Below are positions 29,732 through 36,464 of a DNA stretch of 36,464 nucleotides, piece by piece. Source of the DNA: Nitrosomonas supralitoralis. GTDB taxonomy: Bacteria > Pseudomonadota > Gammaproteobacteria > Burkholderiales > Nitrosomonadaceae. The notes under the pieces were generated by a model. That model was given only the letters and a program-made list of their open reading frames with translations. It was not told where the DNA came from and did no database searches. Both the position numbers and the translations under genes were made by a program. Every line of letters begins with the position of its first letter. Position 1 is the first letter of the stretch. Location of the stretch: the NCBI RefSeq assembly GCF_003011925.2, contig NZ_PXXU01000037.1:1-36464 (forward strand), written 5' to 3'.

Positions 29732-30352
29732 TCAGAATTCACTATCCCCATAGTGTTCTTCACGTATTACGAGCGGCGTTATTTCTCGCGGCTCGATACT
29801 AACAGGTTGATAAATCACCCGCCTTTGCTGTTCATCATATCGCATCTCGACATGACCAGTTATCGGGAAATCCTTACGGAACGGATTTCCGATAAACCCA
29901 TAATCAGTCAAAATACGACGCAAATCAGGATGATCGGCAAAAACTATGCCATAGAGATCAAATGCCTCTCGCTCAAACCAATTAGCAGCAGGCCATATTT
30001 CGGTTACCGAATGCACCACAGGAAACTCATTATTTTCAGCTAGGACTCGGACACGTAACCTTTGATTTTTCTCCACCGAGAGCAAATGATAAATTACTGC
30101 AAAGCGCTTATTTCTAAGCTCGTATTTAGCTGATAATTGATCGCCATAAGTTGAATAATCTATCCCACACAAATCAATCAATGTATCGAACCTAAGCGCT
30201 GAATCATCACGCAATATTTTACTTACAGCTCTGATATCCTCGGCATTCACTACGATGGTCAGCTCATTCTGCTGTACTTGCAAATTGACTAATTTTATCT
30301 CTAATGAATTGCGTAATGCTGCAGCAAGACCTTCTTGTTGAATAGTAGACAT
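29732..30352 (-). CDS. nuoC: NADH-quinone oxidoreductase subunit C
   Basis: The 30-kDa-type peripheral subunit of complex I. The family signature [20 protein letters not shown] followed by ILTDYGF and [12 protein letters not shown] is complete. The 206-residue protein ends shortly after the [20 protein letters not shown] tail. It follows nuoB by 9 bp. It has no cofactor; it helps anchor NuoB and NuoD. Confidence 0.97.
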   Translation of the reverse strand: MSTIQQEGLAAALRNSLEIKLVNLQVQQNELTIVVNAEDIRAVSKILRDDSALRFDTLIDLCGIDYSTYGDQLSAKYELRNKRFAVIYHLLSVEKNQRLRVRVLAENNEFPVVHSVTEIWPAANWFEREAFDLYGIVFADHPDLRRILTDYGFIGNPFRKDFPITGHVEMRYDEQQRRVIYQPVSIEPREITPLVIREEHYGDSEF

Positions 30353-30361
30353 TCTAATAAT

Positions 30362-30838
30362 TTAGCGTGCGATTGTGTTAGTGCGATTAATTTTATTCTG
30401 TAGCTGAATGATGCCATACAATAAAGCCTCTGCTGTTGGCGGACAACCTGGCACATAAATATCAACTGGAACTATACGGTCACACCCACGAACTACCGAG
30501 TAAGAATAATGATAATAGCCACCGCCATTCGCACATGACCCCATCGATATTACCCACCGGGGTTCAGCCATTTGATCATAAACTTTACGTAAGGCAGGTG
30601 CCATTTTGTTACACAACGTTCCAGCAACAATCATGACGTCTGATTGGCGTGGGCTTGGTCTAAATACTATTCCAAAACGGTCAAGATCATAACGAGAAGC
30701 TCCTGTTTCCATCATTTCAACCGCACAACATGCCAATCCAAATGTCATTGGCCACATTGACCCAGTCCGCCCCCAGTTAATAATCGAATCCAAGCTAGTG
30801 GTAACAAATCCCTTTTCAAGTGTTCCTTCTATACTCAT
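30362..30838 (-). CDS. nuoB: NADH-quinone oxidoreductase subunit B
   Basis: Carries the terminal 4Fe-4S cluster N2, which gives electrons to quinone. The ligands are the adjacent pair C37 and C38 ([11 protein letters not shown]), C102 ([17 protein letters not shown]) and C132 ([12 protein letters not shown]). The 158-residue length is standard. It is 4 bp after nuoA, consistent with one operon. Confidence 0.98.
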   Translation of the reverse strand: MSIEGTLEKGFVTTSLDSIINWGRTGSMWPMTFGLACCAVEMMETGASRYDLDRFGIVFRPSPRQSDVMIVAGTLCNKMAPALRKVYDQMAEPRWVISMGSCANGGGYYHYSYSVVRGCDRIVPVDIYVPGCPPTAEALLYGIIQLQNKINRTNTIAR

Positions 30839-30842
30839 AGCA

Positions 30843-31199
30843 TTAATCCCACTCTAAAGCACCTTTCATCCATTCGTAAATAAACCCCACCACCAAGATG
30901 CTTAGAAAAATCATCATAGCAACAAATCCAAACAACCCAATTTCATCCAACACGATTGCCCATGGAAAAAGAAAAGCAATTTCCAAATCAAACAAAATAA
31001 ACAATATCGCTACCAAATAGTATCGCACATCAAACTTCATCCGCGCATCTTCAAACGCCTCAAATCCACACTCATAAGGTGAAAGTTTTTCACTATCAGG
31101 ATTGTTTGGTGCTAGCAACCAACCACAAAGCATTGGCACAACCCCAACTAGAAAGCCAACAATTAGAAATAATAGAATTGAAAAATAGTTTTCAAGCAT
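30843..31199 (-). CDS. nuoA: NADH-quinone oxidoreductase subunit A
   Basis: First gene of the nuo operon. The 118-residue protein has three membrane segments and the conserved loop [20 protein letters not shown], which lies near the quinone site and includes the Cys that changes exposure during the active/deactive transition of the mitochondrial homologue. Its start is 51 bp after the tRNA-Leu gene, so the operon promoter may lie further upstream, before secG or tpiA, or in that short gap; no clear boxes were seen. Confidence 0.97.
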   Translation of the reverse strand: MLENYFSILLFLIVGFLVGVVPMLCGWLLAPNNPDSEKLSPYECGFEAFEDARMKFDVRYYLVAILFILFDLEIAFLFPWAIVLDEIGLFGFVAMMIFLSILVVGFIYEWMKGALEWD

Positions 31200-31250
31200 C
31201 TTAAATTAATACGCCAGAATTTATAGAGAATAAAATATTAAAATCACATA

Positions 31251-31335
31251 TGGTGCCGACGGCGAGACTCGAACTCGCACAGCTTTCGCCACCGCCCCCT
31301 CAAGACGGCGTGTCTACCAATTCCACCACGTCGGC
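31251..31335 (-). tRNA. tRNA-Leu (anticodon GAG)
   Basis: The reverse strand folds as an 85-nt class II tRNA: acceptor arms GCCGACG and CGTCGGC, a D-arm with GTGGAATTGGTAGACAC, an anticodon stem CCGTC/GGCGG around loop TTGAGGG (anticodon GAG), a long variable arm (TGGCGAAAGCT), the GTTCGAGTC T-loop, and an encoded CCA at 31251-31253. The place between secG and nuoA is conserved in betaproteobacteria. Confidence 0.96.
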
Positions 31336-31392
31336 AGCAAAACCATGCACACTATCTCATTTTAGATTTCTACGCCAATTTTATCGCAGAAA

Positions 31393-31776
31393 CTACTCAG
31401 GTATTTTGTTAACTATCGAGTTGTTTTCTACCTCAGGTATGTTATTTGCACGTTCTGAAGCAGATGTTTCATCCAAGCCTGCCGCTGCAGCATTTTCAGA
31501 TTCCACAGTATCATCCATGACACTCATTACACTTTCACTCGCAGTTTGATTCATGGAGAAATAGGTTAAGCTTAATGTCGTGACAAAAAACATCGCAGCA
31601 ACAAAACTTGTAGCGCGGCTTAAAAAAGTAGCTGAGCCGCTAGCCCCAAACAAACTGCCTGCTGACCCACCACCAAATGCAGCCCCCATATCTGCGCCTT
31701 TACCATGCTGTAATAATACCAAAACTATTAATAGAATCGCTAACGAAACATGTGCGGTCCAAACCAATATTTCCAA
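31393..31776 (-). CDS. secG: Protein translocase subunit SecG
   Basis: Accessory subunit of the SecYEG channel. The 127-residue protein has two membrane helices (residues about 3-22 and 56-75) flanking the conserved cytoplasmic loop LLQHGKGADMGAAFGGGSA and SLFGASGSATFLSR. The C-terminal part after about 80 is acidic and Ala/Ser-rich, and longer than in E. coli, as in other betaproteobacteria. The gene is 18 bp after tpiA and is likely co-transcribed with it. Confidence 0.96.
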   Translation of the reverse strand: MEILVWTAHVSLAILLIVLVLLQHGKGADMGAAFGGGSAGSLFGASGSATFLSRATSFVAAMFFVTTLSLTYFSMNQTASESVMSVMDDTVESENAAAAGLDETSASERANNIPEVENNSIVNKIPE

Positions 31777-31794
31777 CGTTATACTCCAAAAATT

Positions 31795-32550
31795 TTAATG
31801 ACGAGACGCGCGACAAATTGTTATAAATTCGCTCGCTATCAGTGAAGCACCTCCAATTAAGCCTCCATCAATATCAGGCATGGCAAATAGCTGTGGAGCA
31901 TTATTTGCTTTAACACTACCGCCGTAAAGAATAATCAACTGATTAGCCACTCCTAAATTCTGTTTAGCCACACCTGCTCTTATAAATGCATGAACCTCTT
32001 GCGCCTGTTCTGGCGACGCTGTCTTACCTGTACCAATGGCCCACACCGGTTCATAAGCAATGACTGCTTTACTTAGCGACTCAATCCCTGCCACATTAAT
32101 CACCGACATTAACTGCTGCTCAATGACTTGCTCAGTTATCTTCGCTTCGCGCTGTTCCAGAGTCTCTCCAACACATAAAATTGGCGTTATGCCGGCACGT
32201 TGGGCTGCTACATATTTTTCCGCAACAACATCATTGTCTTCACCAAACAGCATTCTTCTCTCTGAATGCCCTACAATAACATATTTGCACTGAAAATCAC
32301 TCAACATAGATGCTGAGATTTCGCCAGTATACGCCCCCTTCTCATATTGACTTACGTTCTGAGCGCCCCAAGCTATTGTCGTATTCTGTAATTCGTTTTG
32401 TGTTGACGGGAGGTAGACATAAGGCACACAAACAACAATGACATCTTCACGCACCCCATTTAGCTCAGCAACTAATGCAGCGAGTAGCTGTTTATTTTCT
32501 AGTAAATTACCGTACATCTTCCAGTTACCAGCAACCATCTTTTTACGCAT
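31795..32550 (-). CDS. tpiA: Triosephosphate isomerase
   Basis: Interconverts dihydroxyacetone phosphate and glyceraldehyde 3-phosphate in glycolysis, gluconeogenesis and, in autotrophs, the Calvin cycle. The 251-residue TIM barrel has N9 and K11 (GNWKM), H95 (VIVGHSERR), E167 (AYEPVWAIGTGKT) and the phosphate-binding ILYGGSVK and GGLIGGASL loops. All catalytic residues are intact. It is the first gene of the tpiA-secG-tRNA-Leu-nuo array. Confidence 0.98.
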   Translation of the reverse strand: MRKKMVAGNWKMYGNLLENKQLLAALVAELNGVREDVIVVCVPYVYLPSTQNELQNTTIAWGAQNVSQYEKGAYTGEISASMLSDFQCKYVIVGHSERRMLFGEDNDVVAEKYVAAQRAGITPILCVGETLEQREAKITEQVIEQQLMSVINVAGIESLSKAVIAYEPVWAIGTGKTASPEQAQEVHAFIRAGVAKQNLGVANQLIILYGGSVKANNAPQLFAMPDIDGGLIGGASLIASEFITICRASRH

Positions 32551-32583
32551 TTTACTTCTAGCTCCAACTTCCCAAAATGGTCG

Positions 32584-32612
32584 ATGCTACCCTTGATTCT
32601 GTACCAAGTCAA
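32584..32612 (-). promoter_or_regulatory. Candidate sigma-70 promoter of tpiA
   Basis: On the reverse strand TTGACT (32607-32612) is followed after 17 bp by TAGCAT (32584-32589), about 33 bp upstream of the tpiA start. Five of six -35 bases and four of six -10 bases match. It lies at the edge of the transposase remnant. Confidence 0.45.
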
Positions 32613-32636
32613 TTGCACTTCATCAGTGATATCTGA

Positions 32637-33010
32637 TTAAGCTTTCCATGGCAAAAAGCTAGAGCGTTTCTCCTTGATCTCAACTTCCACTAAGACCGAA
32701 GTTTTCTCTCGCCACTTCGCCCGCTCGCTTTCCCTTGTATGCGCCCTCCAATCAGCTCAACATCAATTTCATCAATTCATATGTTGCGTTCTACACTAAT
32801 CCGATGCCTCATCGCAACACGGAGTTTGCGTAGCAAGCTCTTACTAGCTGTAACACATGATACCTTGTTGCTTTGTTTGGACAAACGCAATGTCAGGTAG
32901 CCTACTTATCCGATGCAATCAGGTAAATCGCTCAGAACCACTTGATCAGTGGCCAACTGCCCGAGAGAGAAATAATGTGCCTCTCGTCAGTGAAGTCTTG
33001 CTATGGCATT
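32637..33010 (-). pseudogene. ISXO2-like (IS1595 family) transposase remnant
   Basis: No open frame survives, but pieces in shifting frames on the reverse strand follow one another in the order of an ISXO2-type transposase: LIKWF(stop)AIYLIASDK near 32915-32950, LTLRLSKQ, ASKSLLRKLRVAMRHR, EIDVELIGGRIQGKASGRSG near 32730-32770 (family form: VEVDETYVGG.R.GKRGRG), and SVLVEVEIKEK near 32667-32697. Several stops and at least two frameshifts break it, and the C-terminal half is missing or unrecognisable. Further upstream (33010-33190) a short open stretch, KDFGYEIERDVLAGLAEAIW, is not recognised. The remnant fills most of the tpiA-pstB gap of about 730 bp. Confidence 0.7.
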
Positions 33011-33224
33011 GATTGAATTCCGTGGATATTCGAGTGGTAATGGCATAATAATGGTCATATCCGCAGCACGTGCATCGAACATATTCACGTCAGCGCTGAC
33101 AACAACGTTAAAGCAGAGGCAACTTTTGTTCCATATTGCTTCCGCTAATCCAGCTAATACGTCTCTCTCAATTTCGTAACCAAAATCCTTATCTCATTGG
33201 TCTTAATAAATATGAAAGAGAATC

Positions 33225-33255
33225 AAAAAAGTTTCATAGGCATCTTCTAAGATGC
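33225..33255 (-). terminator. Probable terminator after pstB
   Basis: On the reverse strand GCATCT-TAGA-AGATGC (33240-33255) is followed by CTATGAAAC and six T (33225-33230), about 30 bp past the pstB stop. The stem is short (6 bp) and the T-run is 9 bases away, so strength is uncertain. Confidence 0.5.
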
Positions 33256-33284
33256 ACGAACAGATGCTTCTTGAATTACAGCAA

Positions 33285-34079
33285 TTAACCAAAGCGGCCA
33301 GTTATATAATCCTCGGTCTGTTTGTTTTTAGGTTTAATAAATATAGTATCCGTCACATTAAATTCAATTAACTCACCCAAATACATGTAAGCAGTGTAGT
33401 CCGATACTCGTGCAGCTTGCTGCATATTATGAGTAACTATAAGTATAGCAACTTTAGTCTTTAAGTCGGTAATCAATTCTTCAATGCTAGCCGTCGCTAT
33501 TGGATCAAGCGCAGAAGTCGGCTCATCAAATAGCAAAATCTCAGGATCTGTTGCTAGTGCACGAGCTATGCAAAGTCTTTGTTGCTGCCCCCCTGAAAGA
33601 TTAAAAGCGAGATTATGCAAACGATCTTTCACTTCATCCCACAAAGCCGAATTGCGCAAAGCCACTTCCACTTTCTCATCTAGAAGCGCTCGCTGCTTAA
33701 TTCCCCTTACACGCAATCCATAAGCCACATTTTCATAAATCGATTTAGGAAAAGGGTTGGGTTTTTGGAACACCATACTTATTCTCATTCGCACTTCGAT
33801 CGGATCGACATTAGATGCTAAAATATTCACATCATCGGGATGCAAAATTATTTCACCTTCATATCGATTACCCGGATACAAATCATGCATGCGATTAAAG
33901 CATCGTAAGAATGTCGATTTACCGCAGCCGGATGGGCCAATTAATGCTGTAATTTTTTTATCGTGCAATACCATGTTAATATTTTTTAGTGCATTAAACT
34001 CTCCATAGAAAAAGCTGAGGTTTTTCACTTCAGATTTATATTGAGCAGATTCTGCAATTTGTTTATGATCTATCTGCAT
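33285..34079 (-). CDS. pstB: Phosphate ABC transporter ATP-binding protein PstB
   Basis: ATPase that drives high-affinity phosphate import through PstCA. I choose ATG 34079 ([10 protein letters not shown]), 7 bp after the pstA stop with AAGGGA upstream; a longer frame would run into pstA. In the 264-residue protein: Walker [10 protein letters not shown] at 48-56, Q-loop [10 protein letters not shown] at about 102-111, signature LSGGQQQR at 161-168, Walker [13 protein letters not shown] at 181-192, and the switch His in [17 protein letters not shown]. These are typical of PstB. No phoU follows. Confidence 0.96.
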   Translation of the reverse strand: MQIDHKQIAESAQYKSEVKNLSFFYGEFNALKNINMVLHDKKITALIGPSGCGKSTFLRCFNRMHDLYPGNRYEGEIILHPDDVNILASNVDPIEVRMRISMVFQKPNPFPKSIYENVAYGLRVRGIKQRALLDEKVEVALRNSALWDEVKDRLHNLAFNLSGGQQQRLCIARALATDPEILLFDEPTSALDPIATASIEELITDLKTKVAILIVTHNMQQAARVSDYTAYMYLGELIEFNVTDTIFIKPKNKQTEDYITGRFG

Positions 34080-34086
34080 TATTCCC

Positions 34087-35013
34087 TTACCACTTAATAT
34101 TTTTACGCATTCTATAACGTAAGTAAATTGCCAGACCATTCATAGCTAGAGTCATAACTACTAAGACTAACCCTGCTGCGGCTGCGTTCAACTGAAATGC
34201 TTCCTCGGGTCGTGACACCCAATTAAACATTTGAATCGGCATCACGGTAAAAGGGGCTGTGAGCCATTCAAATGATATATAGGGGAATTCATTTTTTACT
34301 GGAGAAGGAGGTAAGAAAGCAATAAACGTCAATGCTCCAATAGTTATAATTGGTGCAGTTTCACCAATTGCCCGCGCCAAACCGATAATAATTCCTGTTA
34401 GGATCCCCGCTGAAGAGTAAGGCAATATATGATCCGACACCGTCTGCCACTTGGTTGCGCCCAATGCATATGCCCCTTCTCGTATTGTAATAGGAATCGA
34501 ACGTATCGCCTCACGAGTGGCCACAATTACAACCGGCAGGATTAATAGAGCTAATGCGAGTCCCGCTGCCAAAATACTTTGTCCAAAGCCGAATTGATAT
34601 ACAAACAATCCTAATGCAAGCAAACCATAAATGATTGAAGGAACACCCGCCAAATTGGTGACATTAATCTCAATGATCTCTGTCAGAAAATTTTTAGGCG
34701 CGTATTCTTCCAAATATATACCCGATCCTATTCCCAATGGCACCGCGGCAATTGCCGTTACGAGCATAACTAAAGTAGTTCCAACCCAAGCAGACAAAAT
34801 CCCAGCGGATTCAGGATGCCTTGATGGAAATGATGTAAAAAACTCCCAGGATAAACGGGGCATACCATTGATTAACATATGTGCAAATAATGCCATAAAT
34901 GTCAATATTGCTATCATTAACGCTATAACACCAGTTATCATAAAAATCATATCCCACCTTTTATGAAGGATAATGATTCTTCTGATCTCTTCGAGGCTTT
35001 TTATACTTCTCAT
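34087..35013 (-). CDS. pstA: Phosphate ABC transporter permease PstA
   Basis: One of the two membrane subunits of the phosphate importer. The 308-residue protein has six predicted membrane helices and the PstA coupling (EAA) loop [20 protein letters not shown], followed by [20 protein letters not shown]. The start is ATG 35013, 86 bp after pstC. An N-terminal cytoplasmic stretch of about 20 residues precedes the first helix. The order pstC-pstA-pstB matches the usual pst operon. Confidence 0.95.
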   Translation of the reverse strand: MRSIKSLEEIRRIIILHKRWDMIFMITGVIALMIAILTFMALFAHMLINGMPRLSWEFFTSFPSRHPESAGILSAWVGTTLVMLVTAIAAVPLGIGSGIYLEEYAPKNFLTEIIEINVTNLAGVPSIIYGLLALGLFVYQFGFGQSILAAGLALALLILPVVIVATREAIRSIPITIREGAYALGATKWQTVSDHILPYSSAGILTGIIIGLARAIGETAPIITIGALTFIAFLPPSPVKNEFPYISFEWLTAPFTVMPIQMFNWVSRPEEAFQLNAAAAGLVLVVMTLAMNGLAIYLRYRMRKNIKW

Positions 35014-35099
35014 TGCATGCTTCCATAAGCAAACATCTTAAAAGACTGTTTTATTATTTTACATCAGCAAAATTGCTTGTATTAAAATCGATTCTGACA

Positions 35100-36032
35100 T
35101 CAATAAATTTCCCGATATCGTTTGCGTAACAAATGTCCGATGATATTGAATACAAGCGTTATTAATAACAAAGTCAAACCAGCAGCGAATATGGTCTGAT
35201 AACCAATACTTCCATGCGGTAAGTCACCCAGACTAACTTGCACAATATAGGCCGTGATAGTTGCCGCTGGTTCCATTGGATTCCATGTTAGATTTGGCTG
35301 CATTCCGGCGGCAATGGCTACTACCATTGTTTCTCCAACAGCACGTGATATACCCAAAATATAAGCAGCAGCTATACCAGAAAATGCAGCCGGCATTACT
35401 ACGCGAATGGCTGTTTGATAACGTGTAGCGCCCATGGCGTATGAACCTTCTCTCAGATTCATTGGAACTGCTCGCATAGCATCTTCGGTCATTGAACTTA
35501 CATACGGGATAATCATTATTCCCATCACCAATCCAGCAGATAGTAAATTAAAACCTGGCAGTTCAGGAAAAATTGTCTGTAATAATGGAGTTACAAATAA
35601 TAATGCAAAGTATCCGTACACAACTGTTGGTACACCCCCTAGCAATTCAAGGAATGGTTTAGCAATTTCGCGCACAGTAAATGGCGCAAATTCGGAGAGA
35701 TATATAGCAATAATGGTGCCCATAGGAAGCGCGACCAATAAAGCAATCATAGAACTTACCATGGTTCCAGAGATCAGTGGCAGTATCCCATAATGAGCAT
35801 CATCAAATAATGGTGTCCACTGTGTATCGGTTAGAAACTCCCAGATTGATACCTGTCGAAAAAAAACAATAGATTCCTTCAGAAGCATTGCAATGATTGC
35901 AAGCATTATTGCAATCGAAAGAATTGCTGATAGGAACAAAAAAATTTCTATAAATCTTTCATGCAAATGCCGACGAAAACTATATCCGAGTTTTCCAGCA
36001 TAAACTAATTTATTTTGTGACTCTTCTGCCAC
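35100..36032 (-). CDS. pstC: Phosphate ABC transporter permease PstC
   Basis: Partner permease of PstA. The 310-residue protein has about six helices, the motif FLELLGGVPTVVYGYFALLF and the coupling loop LREGSYAMGATRYQTAIRVV followed by ILGISRAVGETMVVAIAAG. The start codon is GTG at 36030-36032 with AGAAGGG about 13 bp upstream. It is the first pst gene in the array. The periplasmic binding protein PstS is not encoded just upstream. Confidence 0.95.
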   Translation of the reverse strand: MAEESQNKLVYAGKLGYSFRRHLHERFIEIFLFLSAILSIAIMLAIIAMLLKESIVFFRQVSIWEFLTDTQWTPLFDDAHYGILPLISGTMVSSMIALLVALPMGTIIAIYLSEFAPFTVREIAKPFLELLGGVPTVVYGYFALLFVTPLLQTIFPELPGFNLLSAGLVMGIMIIPYVSSMTEDAMRAVPMNLREGSYAMGATRYQTAIRVVMPAAFSGIAAAYILGISRAVGETMVVAIAAGMQPNLTWNPMEPAATITAYIVQVSLGDLPHGSIGYQTIFAAGLTLLLITLVFNIIGHLLRKRYREIY

Positions 36033-36259
36033 AGTGAAAGCCCTTCTATAAGTTGAAGCACTATAGTAAGAGAGTTGTTAACTGATGAACAAAATTCAGT
36101 CATTAATCAGAGTTATTTTTTGATTAGCGCTGATTTACTTCAGAACAATTTTATTAAAAGCTAATCTTTTCGCAAAAATTTTGCAGTTACTATTGCTTAT
36201 TAATAAAATTACCAGAATAAAACCCTTTCTTTTTGAGATTCTTTTTTCTAATCTTCAGA
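36033..36259. other. AT-rich gap upstream of pstC
   Basis: Together with the terminator to its right, this gap is about 305 bp without a gene. On the reverse strand a -10-like TATAGT lies at 36060-36065, 28 bp upstream of the pstC GTG. A Pho box (CTGTCAT direct repeats) might be expected here; the nearest sequence, CTGATTAATGACTG, is not a convincing match. Confidence 0.35.
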
Positions 36260-36297
36260 AAAAATCTTTGACTCTGGAGATATGATTATCTCCAGAG
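36253..36297 (-). terminator. Rho-independent terminator of the acidic-tail gene
   Basis: CTCTGGAGATA and TATCTCCAGAG form a perfect 11-bp stem with a 4-nt loop (36272-36297). On the reverse strand it is followed by TCAAAGA and a run of T, 40 bp past the stop codon. This separates the gene upstream from pstC. Confidence 0.85.
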
Positions 36298-36337
36298 CTC
36301 TGATACTCACAAAGCTAAATTTAAAATACAAAGCTGA

Positions 36338-36464
36338 TTATTCTTCATCATCGTCTTCGTCGTCATCACTCTGAGACTCGCTTTCGGCTTCATCACCACT
36401 ATCAGCTTCGCCGTCTTCGTCGTCATCGTCGTCGTCCATATCATCAGGCTTTAACACCAGCTTG
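36338..36464 (-). CDS. C-terminal end of an unidentified protein with an acidic tail (cut by window edge)
   Basis: The reverse strand is open from the window edge to a TAA at 36338-36340, about 42 codons. It reads KLVLKPDDM and then an almost entirely Asp/Glu tail with a few Ser and Gly, ending DDDEDDDEE. The codons alternate GAC, GAT and GAA without simple repetition, so this is a real coding tail rather than a DNA repeat. Such tails occur on several nucleic-acid-binding and ribosome-related proteins; nothing here tells which. It is not a recognisable PstS or PhoU end. Confidence 0.6.
   Translation of the reverse strand, partial: KLVLKPDDMDDDDDDEDGEADSGDEAESESQSDDDEDDDEE

Noticed and set aside
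36085..36115. Pho box upstream of pstC
   Set aside because: CTGATTAATGACTG only loosely resembles the CTGTCAT repeat and lacks the 11-bp direct repeat spacing.

Overview
The window looks like chromosomal DNA of a betaproteobacterium. The best fit is an AT-rich member of the Nitrosomonas group. This is inferred from the order tpiA-secG-tRNA-Leu-nuoA-to-N, the rpmH-rnpA-yidD-yidC-mnmE cluster and the protein sequences; no marker gene proves the genus. Almost everything lies on the minus strand. The exceptions are xseA, a DUF423 membrane protein gene and dsbB.

Region 1 (1-4.7 kb) is a decayed type I restriction-modification locus, visibly richer in G+C than the rest. It holds the start of a GIY-YIG-type gene cut by the window edge, an hsdS pseudogene with several frameshifts, a stop codon and an inserted palindromic repeat, and a frameshifted hsdR whose DEAD-box motif reads NECH. 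No hsdM is in view. The locus abuts the 3' end of mnmE, a known island integration site in other bacteria.

Region 2 (4.8-9.3 kb) is the mnmE-yidC-yidD-rnpA-rpmH cluster for tRNA modification, membrane protein insertion, RNase P and ribosomal protein L34. mnmE has an apparent one-base frameshift in its first codons. yidD is a pseudogene. A 177-bp element with inverted ends, resembling a MITE, lies between mnmE and yidC.

Region 3 (9.3-16.2 kb) carries xseA, a DUF423 protein gene, a small exported helical protein gene, dsbB, xerD, ogt and htpG. htpG has a possible heat-shock promoter next to a strong palindrome.

Region 4 (16.5-32.6 kb) is a complete 14-subunit NADH:quinone oxidoreductase (complex I) operon, nuoA to nuoN, preceded by tRNA-Leu(GAG), secG and tpiA. 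All subunits keep their key cofactor or proton-channel residues. A perfect 13-bp stem-loop straddles the nuoF stop codon.

Region 5 (32.6-36.5 kb) has a badly decayed ISXO2-like (IS1595 family) transposase remnant, then pstB, pstA and pstC for high-affinity phosphate import. Neither pstS nor phoU is adjacent. The window ends in the acidic C-terminal tail of an unidentified protein followed by a clear terminator.

I found no convincing new multi-gene system. The most informative signals are the broken genes (hsdS, hsdR, yidD, the mnmE start), the MITE-like element and three structured intergenic sites.
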